This document shows positions 47,718 to 58,256 of a stretch of DNA of 64,000 nucleotides, piece by piece. Position 1 is the first letter of the stretch, and each line of letters begins with the position of its first letter. Made by a program: the position numbers and the translations under genes. The notes below the pieces were generated by a model. The model had not been told where the DNA came from, did no database searches, and saw only the letters and a program-made list of their open reading frames with translations. Origin of the DNA: Burkholderiales bacterium (GTDB lineage: Bacteria > Pseudomonadota > Gammaproteobacteria > Burkholderiales > SG8-39). The DNA lies in contig JAOSJV010000001.1 in NCBI GenBank assembly GCA_027493935.1, positions 248,001-312,000 on the forward strand. Direction: 5' to 3'.

Positions 47718-47869
47718 CCCGGCGAGCGCAATGACATCCAGCCCGGGCGTCAAGACCCGGCTGTAACGCGCAAGGAGACACGCGCGCGCACCGCGGTTTT
47801 CGCCGTCTGGTGCGCGCGCCGGCCGTGCATGCAGCGGCTGCAGTTCGACCGAATCACGAGGAGAGGGTT

Positions 47870-48796
47870 ATGTCGGTCCAGCATCCGATCGTCGCGGTGA
47901 CCGGATCATCCGGCGCCGGAACCAGCACGGTGCAGAAGGCGTTCGACAAGATCTTTCGGCGCGAGAACATCGTCGCGGCGCACGTCGAGGGCGACTCCTT
48001 CCACCGCTTCGACCGCGCCGAGATGAAGCGGCGCGTCGAGGAGGCGAACCGCAAGGGGCGCACGTTCAGCCACTTCGGCGCCGAGGCGAACCTGCTCGAG
48101 GAGCTCGAGGCGCTGTTCCGCGAGTACGGCGAGCGCGGCACCGGGCAGGTGAGGAAGTACCTGCACAACGAGGAGGAGGCCGCGCCCCACGGCCAGGCGC
48201 CCGGCACGTTCACGCCGTGGGTGAAGCTCGAAGAGGGCACCGACCTGCTGCTCTACGAGGGCCTGCACGGCGGAGTCAAGACCGAGAACATCAACGTCGC
48301 GCAGTTCGTGGACCTCCTGATCGGCGTGGTGCCGATCATCAACCTCGAGTGGATCCAGAAGATCCACCGCGACACGAACCTGCGCGGCTACTCGCGCGAG
48401 GCGGTCACCGACACCATCCTGCGCCGCATGCACGACTACGTGCACTACATCTGCCCGCAGTTCACCGAGACCCACATCAACTTCCAGCGCGTGCCGGTAG
48501 TCGACACCTCGAACCCGTTCATCGCCAAGGACATCCCGAGCGCCGACGAGTCGCTGGTCGTGATCCGCTTCCGCAACCCGATCGGCGTCGACTTCCCGTA
48601 TCTCCTGACGATGATCCACAACTCGTTCATGTCGCGGCCGAACAACATCGTCGTGCCCGGCGGCAGGCTCGAGCTCGCGATGCAGCTCATCGTCACGCCG
48701 ATGATCTGGCGGCTGATGGAGGACAAGAAGCGCATGGGCGCGCGCCAGGGTCCGGTCGAGCACGCGATCGGCGTGTTCCGCCCGTCGCGGGTGTAG
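47870..48796 (+). CDS. cbbP: Phosphoribulokinase
   Basis: 308 residues from MSVQHPIVAVTGSSGAGTSTVQKAF (P-loop residues about 12-20); the ATG follows GAGGAGAGGGTT. Bacterial class I PRK blocks: VEGDSFHRFDRAEMKRRV, FSHFGAEANLLEELE, LLYEGLHGGVKTENINVAQFVDLLIGVVPIINLEWIQKIHRD and RMHDYVHYICPQFTETHINFQRVP. Converts ribulose-5-P and ATP to RuBP, the RuBisCO substrate. 152 bp after cbbY. Confidence 0.97.
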   Translation: MSVQHPIVAVTGSSGAGTSTVQKAFDKIFRRENIVAAHVEGDSFHRFDRAEMKRRVEEANRKGRTFSHFGAEANLLEELEALFREYGERGTGQVRKYLHNEEEAAPHGQAPGTFTPWVKLEEGTDLLLYEGLHGGVKTENINVAQFVDLLIGVVPIINLEWIQKIHRDTNLRGYSREAVTDTILRRMHDYVHYICPQFTETHINFQRVPVVDTSNPFIAKDIPSADESLVVIRFRNPIGVDFPYLLTMIHNSFMSRPNNIVVPGGRLELAMQLIVTPMIWRLMEDKKRMGARQGPVEHAIGVFRPSRV

Positions 48797-49009
48797 CGGC
48801 GTGCGGGAGGCGGCGCCTTCAGTGCTGGCGTCAGCGGCTGTGCCGAACTGTGCAGAGGTGGTGTCAGGGAACCTTCGCAGAGCACGGCTCGCCCCGCCTT
48901 CGTGCGCCGAAGCGCATCGACCGCGCGCCCGGCGGCACGTGCGGCGCGCGACCTCTCGGCTCGAAGCGCTTTCCGGGTTTCCGTGTCTCTTGAGTAGAGG
49001 AATCCGCAC

Positions 49010-50074
49010 ATGGCACTGATCTCGATGCGCCAACTGCTGGATCACGCGGCCGAGCGCGGCTACGGGGTGCCGGCGTTCAACGTCAACAACATGGAGCAGC
49101 TGCACGCGGTGATGCAGGCCGCCGACCAGTGCGCGAGCCCGGTGATCCTGCAGGGCTCGGCCGGCGCGCGCAAGTACGCGGGCGAGGCGTTCCTGCGCCA
49201 CCTCGTCGAGGCCGCGGTCGAGACCTGGCCGCACATCCCGATCGTCATGCACCAGGACCACGGTGCGAGCCCGGCGGTGTGCCAGCGCTCGATCCGCGCG
49301 GGCTTCAGCAGCGTCATGATGGACGGCTCGCTCGAGGAGGACATGAAGACGCCGGCGCCCTACGAGTACAACCTCGAGGTGACGCGCAGGGTGGTCGACA
49401 TGGCGCACGCGGTGGGCGTCTCGGTCGAGGGCGAGCTCGGCTGCCTCGGCTCGCTCGAGTCGGGCACGGCGGGCGAGGAGGACGGGTCCGGCGCGGCGGG
49501 CAAGCTCTCGCACGACCAGCTGCTCACCGACCCCGAGCAGGCCGCGGACTTCGTCAAGCGCACCGGGGTCGATGCGCTCGCGATCGCGATCGGGACGTCG
49601 CACGGGGCCTACAAGTTCACCCGCAAGCCGACCGGCGACATCCTCGCGATCGACCGCGTCAAGGCGATCCACGCGCGCATTCCCGACACGCATCTGGTGA
49701 TGCACGGCTCCTCCAGCGTGCCGCAGGAGTGGCTGCAGGTGATCCGCGAGAACGGCGGCGAGATCAAGGAGACCTACGGCGTGCCGGTGGAGGAGATCCA
49801 GGAGGGCATCCGCAGCGGCGTGCGCAAGGTGAACATCGACACCGACATCCGCCTCGCGATGACCGGCGCGATGCGCCGCGCGATGAACGAGGACAGGCGC
49901 GAGTTCGATCCGCGCAAGTTCCTGCAGGAGGCGGTGGCCGCCGCGAAGGGCGTGTGCAAGGCGCGCTTCGAGGCGTTCGGCAGCGCCGGCCAGGCCGAGC
50001 GGATCAAGCCGGTGAGCCTGGGGCGCATGGCCGAGCGCTACGCGCGCGGCGAGCTCGCCCCGCGCGTGCACTGA
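49010..50074 (+). CDS. cbbA: Fructose-bisphosphate aldolase, class II
   Basis: 354 residues, type IIB. Zinc-binding and catalytic blocks: [80 protein letters not shown] and [13 protein letters not shown]. Serves gluconeogenesis/CBB sugar-phosphate synthesis, including sedoheptulose-1,7-bisphosphate formation. GAGGAA precedes the ATG. The 213-bp gap to cbbP shows no gene. Confidence 0.96.
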   Translation: MALISMRQLLDHAAERGYGVPAFNVNNMEQLHAVMQAADQCASPVILQGSAGARKYAGEAFLRHLVEAAVETWPHIPIVMHQDHGASPAVCQRSIRAGFSSVMMDGSLEEDMKTPAPYEYNLEVTRRVVDMAHAVGVSVEGELGCLGSLESGTAGEEDGSGAAGKLSHDQLLTDPEQAADFVKRTGVDALAIAIGTSHGAYKFTRKPTGDILAIDRVKAIHARIPDTHLVMHGSSSVPQEWLQVIRENGGEIKETYGVPVEEIQEGIRSGVRKVNIDTDIRLAMTGAMRRAMNEDRREFDPRKFLQEAVAAAKGVCKARFEAFGSAGQAERIKPVSLGRMAERYARGELAPRVH

Positions 50075-50109
50075 TCGCGGGGTGCGCTGATGCCGACCAC
50101 CCCCTCGCG

Positions 50110-50115
50110 TATAAT
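50110..50115 (+). promoter_or_regulatory. TATAAT -10 element upstream of transketolase
   Basis: A perfect TATAAT lies 59 nt before the chosen transketolase ATG, in the 99-bp gap after the aldolase. This suggests an internal promoter letting tkt-gap-pgk-pyk be expressed without cbbLS. No clear -35. Confidence 0.4.
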
Positions 50116-50173
50116 TTCGGCGAGCGCCGTCTCTTCCGCCCGCGCCGCTTCCACCACCCCAGCACCCGCCAAG

Positions 50174-52168
50174 ATGGACGCTCCGGCCCGCAACGACATG
50201 ACCAGCGCCCTGCGCGCGCTCGCGATGGACGCCGTGCAGCAGGCGAACTCGGGCCATCCCGGCATGCCGATGGGCATGGCCGAGATCGCGCTCGCGCTCT
50301 GGAACCGGCACCTGCGCCACAACCCGGCCAACCCGAAGTGGGCGAACCGCGACCGGTTCGTGCTCTCGAACGGGCACGGCTCGATGCTTCTCTACGCGCT
50401 CCTGCACCTCACCGGCTACGACCTGCCGATCGAGGAGCTGCGGCGCTTCCGCCAGCTCCACTCGAAGACGCCGGGGCACCCCGAGTACGGCTGTGCGCCC
50501 GGCGTCGAGACCACGACCGGCCCGCTCGGGCAGGGGCTCGCGAACGCGGTCGGCATGGCGCTCGCCGAGCGCCTGCTCGCCGCCGAGTTCAACCGGCCGG
50601 GCTTCGACGTCGTCGATCACCACACCTACGTGTTCGCCGGCGACGGCTGCTTGATGGAGGGCGTCTCGCACGAGGCCTGCGCGCTCGCCGGGACGCTCGG
50701 CCTCGGCAAGCTCGTCGTGCTGTACGACGACAACGGCATCTCGATCGACGGCCACGTGAAAGCGTGGTTCACGGACGACACGCCGAAGCGCTTCGAGGCC
50801 TACGGCTGGCACGTGGTGCCGAACGTCGACGGCCACGACGCCGACGCGGTCGACGGCGCGATCCGGGAGGCGCGCGCGGTCGCCGACCGGCCGAGCCTCG
50901 TATGCTGCAAGACAGTGATCGCCAAGGGCGCGCCGAACAAGGCCGACACGCACGATGCGCACGGCGCGCCGCTCGGCAAGGACGAGGTCGCAGCCACCCG
51001 CGCGGCGATCGGCTGGAACCACCCGCCGTTCGAGATCCCCGCCCACGTCTACGACGGCTGGAACGCGCGAGCGCGCGGCGCGCAGCTCGAGAACGTGTGG
51101 GAGGAGCTCTTCGCCGCGTACGCGAAGGCGCATCCGGACCTCGCCGCGGAGTTGCGCCGGCGGATGGCCGGCGAGCTGCCGGTCGGATGGCGCGCGCGCA
51201 GCGCGACGCTCGTCGAGCAGGCGAATGCCAAGGCCGAGAACGTCGCCACGCGCAAGGCGTCGCAGAACGCGCTAGAGGGGCTCGGACCGGTGCTGCCGGA
51301 GCTCTTCGGCGGGTCGGCCGACCTCACCTGGTCCAACCTCACGATGTGGTCGGGCTGCAAGCCGGTCGCGCGCGACGGTGCCGGGAACTACCTCTCGTAC
51401 GGCGTGCGCGAGTTCGGCATGGCGGCGATCATGAATGGCATCGCGCTGCACGGCGGCCTGCTGCCCTATGGCGGGACGTTCCTGGTCTTCTCCGACTACG
51501 CGCGCAACGCGTTGCGCCTGGCGGCGCTGATGCGGGTGCGCGCGATCTTCGTGCTCTCGCACGACTCGATCGGGCTCGGCGAGGACGGGCCGACCCATCA
51601 GCCGATCGAGCACACCGCCTCGCTGAGGCTGATGCCGAACATGGACGTCTGGCGCCCGTGCGACACTGTGGAGACCGCCGCGGCCTGGATCGCCGCGGTC
51701 GAGCGCGGCGATGGCCCGACCTCGCTCGTGCTCTCGCGCCAGAGCCTGCCGTTCCAAGAGCGCGACGCGGCGACGATCGCGCTCGTCGCGCGCGGCGGCT
51801 ACGTGCTCGCCGATGCGCCGAAGCCGCGTGCGCTCATCATCGCCACCGGCTCGGAGGTGCCGCTCGCGATGGCGGCGCAGGCGAGGCTCGCCGAGAAAGG
51901 CGTCGCGGTGCGTGTCGTCTCGATGCCCTCGACCGAGGCGTTCGACCGCCAGGACGCGGCCTACCGCGAGAGCGTGCTGCCGAAGGGGATGCCGCGCGTC
52001 GCGGTCGAGGCCGGCGTGGCGGACTTATGGCGCAAGTACGTCGGCCTCGAGGGCGAGGTGGTCGGCATCGATCGCTACGGCGAGTCGGCGCCGGCTGCGG
52101 AACTGTTCGAGCACTTCGGTTTCACCGTGGAGAAGGTGGTCGAGGCGGTGAAGCGCGTGATCGTTTGA
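50174..52168 (+). CDS. cbbT: Transketolase
   Basis: 664 residues from [39 protein letters not shown]; the frame is open 28 codons upstream, but that stretch contains the TATAAT and is not protein-like. Thiamine-diphosphate motif [35 protein letters not shown]; pyrimidine domain [30 protein letters not shown]. Exchanges C2 units among sugar phosphates in the CBB and pentose phosphate cycles. Confidence 0.96.
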   Translation: MDAPARNDMTSALRALAMDAVQQANSGHPGMPMGMAEIALALWNRHLRHNPANPKWANRDRFVLSNGHGSMLLYALLHLTGYDLPIEELRRFRQLHSKTPGHPEYGCAPGVETTTGPLGQGLANAVGMALAERLLAAEFNRPGFDVVDHHTYVFAGDGCLMEGVSHEACALAGTLGLGKLVVLYDDNGISIDGHVKAWFTDDTPKRFEAYGWHVVPNVDGHDADAVDGAIREARAVADRPSLVCCKTVIAKGAPNKADTHDAHGAPLGKDEVAATRAAIGWNHPPFEIPAHVYDGWNARARGAQLENVWEELFAAYAKAHPDLAAELRRRMAGELPVGWRARSATLVEQANAKAENVATRKASQNALEGLGPVLPELFGGSADLTWSNLTMWSGCKPVARDGAGNYLSYGVREFGMAAIMNGIALHGGLLPYGGTFLVFSDYARNALRLAALMRVRAIFVLSHDSIGLGEDGPTHQPIEHTASLRLMPNMDVWRPCDTVETAAAWIAAVERGDGPTSLVLSRQSLPFQERDAATIALVARGGYVLADAPKPRALIIATGSEVPLAMAAQARLAEKGVAVRVVSMPSTEAFDRQDAAYRESVLPKGMPRVAVEAGVADLWRKYVGLEGEVVGIDRYGESAPAAELFEHFGFTVEKVVEAVKRVIV

Positions 52169-52270
52169 TCGAGCGCAAGAACGCACGCGGCGGATCGCGC
52201 TATCGGTAGGCGTCCGGCGGCGCCGCGTGCGGTGTGCGGGCTTCGGCGCCCGGATTTTCAGGAGTCAGAC

Positions 52271-53284
52271 ATGAGCATAAGAGTCGCAATCAACGGCTAC
52301 GGCCGCATCGGCCGCAACATCCTGCGCGCCCATTACGAGGGCGGCAAGAAGCACGACATCCAGTTCGTCGCGCTGAACGACCTCGGCGACGCCAGCACCA
52401 ACGCGCACCTCACGAAGTACGACACCGCGCACGGCAAGTTTCCCGGCACCGTCGCGGTCGAGGGCGACAACCTGGTGGTGAACGGCGACAGGATCCGCGT
52501 GTGCGCGCAGCGCAACCCCGCCGAGCTGCCGTGGAAGGAGCTCGGCGTGGACGTCGTGCTCGAGTGCACCGGGCTGTTCACCAGCAAGGCGAAGACGAGC
52601 CCGCATCTCGCCGCCGGCGCCAAGAAGGTGATCATCTCCGCGCCGGGCGACAAGGACGTGGACGCGACCGTGGTGTATGGCGTCAACCACGATACGCTGA
52701 AGGCTTCGGACACGGTGATTTCGAACGCCTCGTGCACCACGAACTGTCTTGCGCCGCTCGCCAAGGTGCTGCACGACCGGATCGGCATCGTCAGTGGGTT
52801 GATGACGACCATCCACGCCTACACCAACGACCAGGTGCTGACCGACGTGTACCACAAGGATCTGCGTCGGGCGCGCTCCGCGACCATGTCGATGATCCCG
52901 ACCAAGACGGGCGCGGCCGCCGCGGTCGGCCTGGTGCTGCCGGAGCTGAACGGCAAGCTAGACGGTTTCGCGATGCGGGTGCCGACGATCAACGTCTCGG
53001 TCGTCGATCTCGCGTTCGTCGCGAAGCGCGCGACGAGCGTCGAGGAGGTGAACAAGGCGGTGAAGGAAGCCGCCGAGGGCGATCTGAAGGGCATCCTCGA
53101 GTACACCACCGAGCCGCTCGTCTCGATCGATTACAACCACAACCCCGCCTCTTCGATCTTCGACGCCACGCTGACGAAGGTCGCGGGCGGCACGCTGGTC
53201 AAGGTGCTGAGCTGGTACGACAACGAGTGGGGCTTCAGCAACCGCATGCTCGACGTCACGGTTGCGATGATGCGGGCGAAGTAG
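52271..53284 (+). CDS. gap: Glyceraldehyde-3-phosphate dehydrogenase, type I
   Basis: 337 residues from [20 protein letters not shown] after CAGGAGTCAGAC. Catalytic Cys155 in [19 protein letters not shown] and its His in [11 protein letters not shown]. Reads D-type residues at [13 protein letters not shown]; coenzyme preference cannot be settled by eye. In the CBB cycle it reduces 1,3-bisphosphoglycerate. The 102-bp gap to transketolase holds no gene. Confidence 0.96.
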   Translation: MSIRVAINGYGRIGRNILRAHYEGGKKHDIQFVALNDLGDASTNAHLTKYDTAHGKFPGTVAVEGDNLVVNGDRIRVCAQRNPAELPWKELGVDVVLECTGLFTSKAKTSPHLAAGAKKVIISAPGDKDVDATVVYGVNHDTLKASDTVISNASCTTNCLAPLAKVLHDRIGIVSGLMTTIHAYTNDQVLTDVYHKDLRRARSATMSMIPTKTGAAAAVGLVLPELNGKLDGFAMRVPTINVSVVDLAFVAKRATSVEEVNKAVKEAAEGDLKGILEYTTEPLVSIDYNHNPASSIFDATLTKVAGGTLVKVLSWYDNEWGFSNRMLDVTVAMMRAK

Positions 53285-53312
53285 CGTCGAGCCGAGGGCG
53301 GAGCCGCGTCCG

Positions 53313-54491
53313 ATGAAGGTCCTCAAGATGTCTGAGGTCGACCTGCGCGGCAAGCGCGTGTTCATCCGCGCGGATCTCAACGTCCCGCTCGACGCCGGCC
53401 GCATCGCCGACGACACCCGGATCCGGGCCTCGGTGCCCGCCATCCGGCAGGCGCTCGACGCCGGCGCGGCGGTGATGGTGACCTCGCACCTCGGGCGGCC
53501 GAAGGAGGGCGAGTTCAGGCCCGAGGATTCGCTTGCGCCGGTGGGCGAGCGTCTCGGCGAGCTGCTCGGCCGGCCGGTGCGGCTCGTGCCGAACTGGATC
53601 GATGGCGTCTCGGTCGCCCCGGGCGAAGTGGTGCTGCTCGAGAACTGCAGGGTGAACAAGGGGGAGAAGAAGAACGACGACGCGCTGGCGAGAAAGCTGG
53701 CGGCGCTGTGCGAGGTCTACGTCAACGACGCGTTCGGCACCGCGCACCGCGCCGAGGCCACGACCTACGGAATCGCGCAATACGCGCCGGTCGCCTGCGC
53801 CGGACCGCTGATGGGCGCCGAGATCGATGCGCTCTCGAAGGCGCTCGGCAACCCGGCGCGGCCGCTGGTGGCGATCGTCGCCGGCTCCAAGGTGTCGACC
53901 AAGCTCACGATCCTCGCGGCGCTCGCCGCCAAGGTCGACCAGCTGGTCGTCGGCGGCGGCATCGCCAACACGTTCATGCTCGCCGCCGGCCTGCCGATCG
54001 GGAAATCGCTCGCCGAGGCCGATCTCGTCGATGAGGCGAAGCGCATCATGGCTGCGGTGCGCGCCAAGGGCGGCGACGTGCCGCTGCCGACCGACGTCGT
54101 GTGCGCGAAGGAGCTCTCGGCGGCGGCGAAAGCGGTGACCAAGCAGGTGCGCGAGGTCGCCGCGGACGACATGGTCCTCGACATCGGCCCGCAGAGCGCC
54201 GCGGCGCTGGCGGCGGTGTTGGCGAAGGCGGGCACCATCGTGTGGAACGGCCCGGTGGGCGTGTTCGAGTTCGAGCAGTTCAGCGGCGGCACGCGCGCGG
54301 TCGCGCGCGCGATCGCCGGGTCGAGGGCGTTCTCGCTCGCCGGCGGCGGCGACACCGTGGCCGCGATCGCCAAGTTCGGCATCGCCGACAAGGTCGGATA
54401 CATCTCGACCGGCGGCGGCGCCTTCCTCGAATTCCTCGAGGGCAAGAAGCTGCCGGCGATCGAGATCCTGGAGCGCCGCGCAGCGGCCTGA
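53313..54491 (+). CDS. pgk: Phosphoglycerate kinase
   Basis: 392 residues, full length, starting [27 protein letters not shown]. Substrate site [67 protein letters not shown]-terminal nucleotide site [24 protein letters not shown] and [18 protein letters not shown]-dependent phosphorylation of 3-phosphoglycerate in the CBB direction. 28 bp after gap. Confidence 0.96.
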   Translation: MKVLKMSEVDLRGKRVFIRADLNVPLDAGRIADDTRIRASVPAIRQALDAGAAVMVTSHLGRPKEGEFRPEDSLAPVGERLGELLGRPVRLVPNWIDGVSVAPGEVVLLENCRVNKGEKKNDDALARKLAALCEVYVNDAFGTAHRAEATTYGIAQYAPVACAGPLMGAEIDALSKALGNPARPLVAIVAGSKVSTKLTILAALAAKVDQLVVGGGIANTFMLAAGLPIGKSLAEADLVDEAKRIMAAVRAKGGDVPLPTDVVCAKELSAAAKAVTKQVREVAADDMVLDIGPQSAAALAAVLAKAGTIVWNGPVGVFEFEQFSGGTRAVARAIAGSRAFSLAGGGDTVAAIAKFGIADKVGYISTGGGAFLEFLEGKKLPAIEILERRAAA

Positions 54492-54609
54492 CCGCGCGCC
54501 GGCCGGCCGGGCTGGATGCGGGCCGGAGGCTGCTGTAACTTATGGCTTGGCGTCGGCCGTCGGCGAGGCGGACGATCGAACAACAACGGCCGCTAACGTC
54601 CCGACCAGG

Positions 54610-56079
54610 ATGCTCTCGCACCAGACCGACCGCGCCGCGCAGGCGCGCAACACGAAGATCGTCGCCACGCTCGGCCCGGCATCGAGCGACCGGCGCGTCC
54701 TGGAGCATCTGTTCGCGGCCGGCATCGACGTCGTCCGGCTCAACTTCTCGCACGGCACGCGCGCGGATCATCTCGCGCGGGCGGCGCTCGTGCGCGAGGT
54801 CTGCCGCGAATCCGGGCGCACGGTCGGCATCATGGCCGACCTGCAGGGCCCCAAGATTCGCATCGGGCGCTTCCGCGACGGGCGCATCGCGCTCGAGGCC
54901 GGCGCGCAGTTCGTGCTGGACGCCGAGCGCGAGCTCGGCGACGAGCACGGCGTCGGGCTCGACTACAAGGAGCTGCCGAGCGACGTGCGGCCCGGCGACG
55001 TGCTGCTGCTCGACGACGGCAAGATCGTCTTCGACGTGGCCCAGGTTGCCGGCCCGCGCATCCACGGTACGGTCCGGCACGGCGGCGTGCTGTCGAACAA
55101 CAAGGGCATCAACCGCCTCGGCGGCGGGCTCTCGGCGCCGGCGCTCACCGCCAAGGACATGGAAGATATCCGCACGGTGGCCGAGATGCGCGCCGATTAC
55201 CTCGCGGTATCGTTCCCGAAGCGCGGCAGCGACATGGCGCTCGCGCGCGAGCTGCTGCGCAGCGCCGGCGGCCGCGCGCTCCTGATCGCGAAGATCGAGC
55301 GCGCCGAGGCGGTCGATTCCCACGCGCTCGACGACATCCTGGCGGCGTCCGACGGCATCATGGTCGCGCGCGGCGACCTCGCGGTCGAGGTCGGCGACGC
55401 GTCGGTCCCGGCGCTGCAAAAGCGCATGATCCGGGTCGCGCGCGAGCAGAACAAGCTCACCATCACCGCGACGCAGATGATGGAGTCGATGATCGCGAGC
55501 CCGGTGCCGACGCGCGCCGAGGTGTCGGACGTGGCCAACGCGGTGCTGGACGGCACCGACGCGGTGATGCTCTCGGCCGAGACCGCTTCCGGCAAGTACC
55601 CGGTCGAGACGGTCGAGGCGATGAGCCGGATCTGCATCGAGGCCGAGAAGTCCTCGCCGGTGTCGCTCGACCGCGAGTTCCTCGATCGCGTGTTCACCCG
55701 CGTCGACCAGTCGATTGCGATGGCCGCGCTCTTCACCGCTTACCATCTCAAGGTCAAGGCGATCGCCGCGCTCACCCAGTCGGGCTCGACCGCGCTGTGG
55801 ATGTCGCGCCTGAACTGCGGCGTGCCGATCTACGCGCTCACCTCCGAGCCCTCGACCCGCTACCGCGTCAGCCTGTTCCGCGGCGTGTACCCGCTCACCG
55901 TCTCCTACCACGGGCACGACCGCGACCTCCTGCTCGAGGAGGCCGAGGAGGTGTTGGTGCGCAACGGCGCGGTGGGCTCGGGCGACATCATCGTCGTCTC
56001 GTTCGGCGAGCCGATCGGCAGTCCGGGCGGCACCAACACGATGAAGATCGTGAAGGTGGGCGAGCACCGCCGGGCGTGA
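54610..56079 (+). CDS. pyk: Pyruvate kinase
   Basis: 489 residues from MLSHQTDRAAQARNTKIVATLGPASSDRRVL; the frame is open further upstream from a TTG, and no strong ribosome site is present, so the exact start is uncertain. Catalytic blocks: RLNFSHGTRADHLARA, IMADLQGPKIRIG, LIAKIERAEAVDSHALDDILAASDGIMVARGDLAVEVG (K+ and Mg2+ ligands) and NAVLDGTDAVMLSAETASGKYPVE. Ends the CBB/glycolytic cluster, a usual betaproteobacterial arrangement; drains PEP to pyruvate. Confidence 0.95.
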   Translation: MLSHQTDRAAQARNTKIVATLGPASSDRRVLEHLFAAGIDVVRLNFSHGTRADHLARAALVREVCRESGRTVGIMADLQGPKIRIGRFRDGRIALEAGAQFVLDAERELGDEHGVGLDYKELPSDVRPGDVLLLDDGKIVFDVAQVAGPRIHGTVRHGGVLSNNKGINRLGGGLSAPALTAKDMEDIRTVAEMRADYLAVSFPKRGSDMALARELLRSAGGRALLIAKIERAEAVDSHALDDILAASDGIMVARGDLAVEVGDASVPALQKRMIRVAREQNKLTITATQMMESMIASPVPTRAEVSDVANAVLDGTDAVMLSAETASGKYPVETVEAMSRICIEAEKSSPVSLDREFLDRVFTRVDQSIAMAALFTAYHLKVKAIAALTQSGSTALWMSRLNCGVPIYALTSEPSTRYRVSLFRGVYPLTVSYHGHDRDLLLEEAEEVLVRNGAVGSGDIIVVSFGEPIGSPGGTNTMKIVKVGEHRRA

Positions 56080-56196
56080 GAAGGGGGCGGGGCGCAGAAT
56101 CCCCGATCTGCGCGCGTCGCCAGCCGGATCGGCGACCGGCGCGCGCGGCAGCGCACGCGTCGCGTCCGCCAGCGCAACAACGCTGCCGCGCATGCC

Positions 56197-56202
56197 TATA
56201 AT
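56197..56202 (+). promoter_or_regulatory. TATAAT -10 element of the epimerase operon
   Basis: Perfect TATAAT 29 nt before the ATG at 56232, in the 152-bp gap after pyk. No good -35. It marks the start of a separate transcription unit. Confidence 0.4.
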
Positions 56203-56231
56203 CGGGTCGCACCGCGATACGGAGCCGACCG

Positions 56232-57267
56232 ATGAGCCTGGACGCATTGCCCGCGCGCTTCGAGAGCGTCGAGCATCTCGAGGAATTCATGACCGCGCCG
56301 TCGGATGCGCTGGTCGCCGACCTTGCGCGCGCGCCCGGCGACATCGTGGTCCTCGGCGTGGGCGGCAAGATGGGGCCGACGCTCGCCCGCATGGCGCGGC
56401 GCGCGGCGCCCGAGCGGCGCGTGATCGGCGTCGCCCGCTTCAGCGAGCCCGGCCTGCGCGCCGAGCTCGAGCGCCACGGCATCGAGTGCGTCGCAGCGGA
56501 CCTGCTCGAGCGCGAGCAGGTGGGGCGCCTGCCGCGGGCGCCCAACGTCGTGTTCATGGCCGGCCGCAAGTTCCGGATCGAGCGGGCGCGAGGACCTCAC
56601 CTGGGCGATGAACGCGTACGTGCCGGCGCTCGTCGCCGAGCACTACGCCGCCTCGCGCATCGTCGCGTTCTCGACCGCATGCGTCTATCCGTACGTCAAC
56701 GTGATGCACGGCGGCGCGACCGAGGCGACGCCGCCGGTGCCGCCGCCCGGCGACTACGCGAACTCCTGCGTGGCACGCGAGCGCATGTTCGAGTACGGCT
56801 CGCGGCTGCACGGCACGCCCGGCCGGCTGATCCGCCTTTCCTACGCGATCGACATGCGCTATGGCGTGCTGCACGACGTGGCGCGCAAGGTGCTCGCGCG
56901 CGCGCCGATCCCTCTTGCGATGGGGCACGTGAACGTGATCTGGCAGGGCGACGCCAACAGCCAGGCGCTGCGCGCGCTCGCCCACTGCACCACGCCGACG
57001 AGCGGGCTCAACGTGACCGGGCCCGAGGCGACGAGCATCCGGAGCCTCGCGCGCGCGTTCGGCGAGCGCTTCGGGGTCGAGCCGGTGCTGACCGGCACCG
57101 AGGGCGAGACGGCCTGGTTGCTCGACACCGCGCGGTCGCAGGCGCTGTTCGGCTATCCGGCGGTGCCGGTCGCGCGCCTCGTCGACTGGGTGGCCGACTG
57201 GGTCGGGCGCGGGATGCCGAGCCTCGGCAAGGAGACGCACTACGACACGCGCGACGGCAGGTATTGA
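56232..57267 (+). CDS. NAD-dependent epimerase/dehydratase family protein, one frameshift
   Basis: N-terminal Rossmann motif [19 protein letters not shown] (a variant GxGGxxG) and [10 protein letters not shown]. One surplus C at about 56571 shifts the frame; corrected it reads [42 protein letters not shown] (Ser plus a Tyr in place of the YxxxK step at [15 protein letters not shown]), then [28 protein letters not shown]. About 345 residues. The classic YxxxK is not evident, so it may not be a standard epimerase. First gene of a trio with a GNAT protein and a DapA-like protein. Confidence 0.82.
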
Positions 57268-57294
57268 GGGACGCAAACGCGGAGCGGGGGCGCG

Positions 57295-58164
57295 ATGAAC
57301 GACGCCGGGACGCTGGTCGAGCACGCGCTCGACGCGTCGCACCTCGCCGGCTGCGTCGCGCTGGTGGCGGAGGCGAACTGGAACCAGAACGCCGCGGACT
57401 GGCGCCTGATGCTCACGCTCGGCCGCGGCTTCGGCATGTCCGACGCCGCCGGGCGCCTGGTCGCGACCGCGCTCGCGCTGCCCTTCGAGGGTCGGTTCGG
57501 CTGGATCAGCATGGTCCTGGTGACGGCCGACTACCGCCGGCGTGGGCTGGCGACGCGGCTGATGCAGCGCGCGATCGATGCGCTCCTCGCCGCAGGGTGC
57601 GTGCCGCTGCTCGATGCGACGCCGGCCGGGCGCGAAGTCTACCGGCGCGTCGGATTCGAGGACTGCTGGTCGCTCGAGCGCCTGCAGCTTTGCGCCGATC
57701 GCGGGCCCGCGCCGCCGCCGGCGGCGCCCGGGGCCACCGTTCGTCGGATCGCGCCCGGCGACTGGCCGGCGCTGCTCGCCTACGACGCGGATGTGTTCGG
57801 CGCACGCCGCGAGGCGATCCTCACCGATCTCGCCCGGCGCGTGCCGCAGGCGGCGCTGCTGGCCGAGCGCGGCGGCCGCCTGTGCGGTGCCCTGCTCGCG
57901 CGCGACGGGCGCGTCGCGACGCAGATCGGCCCGGTGGTCGCCGATGATGCGGCGACCGCGCTGGCGCTGCTCGTGGCCGCACTGGGGGCGATCCGGCCGC
58001 CGGTGTTCATCGACGTCTCGGACCGTCACGCTACAATCGGCGCATGGCTGCGCGCAGGCGGGTTCGTCCTGCAGCGTCCCTACACCCGCATGGCGTACCG
58101 CCGCAGCCGCGCGTTCGACGACCCGGCGCGGCTGTTCGCGATCGCCGGGCCGGAGCTCGGTTGA
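57295..58164 (+). CDS. GNAT-family N-acetyltransferase (tandem)
   Basis: 289 residues. The N-terminal GNAT half has the acetyl-CoA loop LVTADYRRRGLATRLMQRAIDALL and a C-terminal half with a second, degenerate GNAT-like pattern (ALLAERGGRLCGALLARDG, IGPVVADDAATALALLVAAL). Tandem GNATs of this type acetylate unknown small molecules. It lies between the epimerase-like and DapA-like genes, 28 bp after the first, and may modify their product. Confidence 0.85.
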   Translation: MNDAGTLVEHALDASHLAGCVALVAEANWNQNAADWRLMLTLGRGFGMSDAAGRLVATALALPFEGRFGWISMVLVTADYRRRGLATRLMQRAIDALLAAGCVPLLDATPAGREVYRRVGFEDCWSLERLQLCADRGPAPPPAAPGATVRRIAPGDWPALLAYDADVFGARREAILTDLARRVPQAALLAERGGRLCGALLARDGRVATQIGPVVADDAATALALLVAALGAIRPPVFIDVSDRHATIGAWLRAGGFVLQRPYTRMAYRRSRAFDDPARLFAIAGPELG

Positions 58165-58177
58165 GAACGGCCGCGCA

Positions 58178-58249
58178 CAGTTTGCAGGGTACAGCGGGCA
58201 GTAAGCGCGCAGCTCACCGTCCACCGTCCATGTTCCACCGCCCACGCTG
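58178..58249. repeat. Two heptad repeat families side by side
   Basis: CAG triplets at 58178, 58185, 58192 and 58199 (7-nt step, other positions variable), then CACCGTC, CACCGTC, CATGTTC, CACCGCC, CACGCTG in consecutive 7-nt units from 58215 to 58249. Located in the 92-bp gap before the DapA-like gene. Confidence 0.7.
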
Positions 58250-58256
58250 ATCGATC

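Noticed and set aside
47906..51133. Long antisense open frame opposite cbbP, aldolase and transketolase
   Set aside because: Low-complexity Arg/His/Val/Glu composition typical of shadow frames; the plus-strand CBB genes explain the sequence fully.
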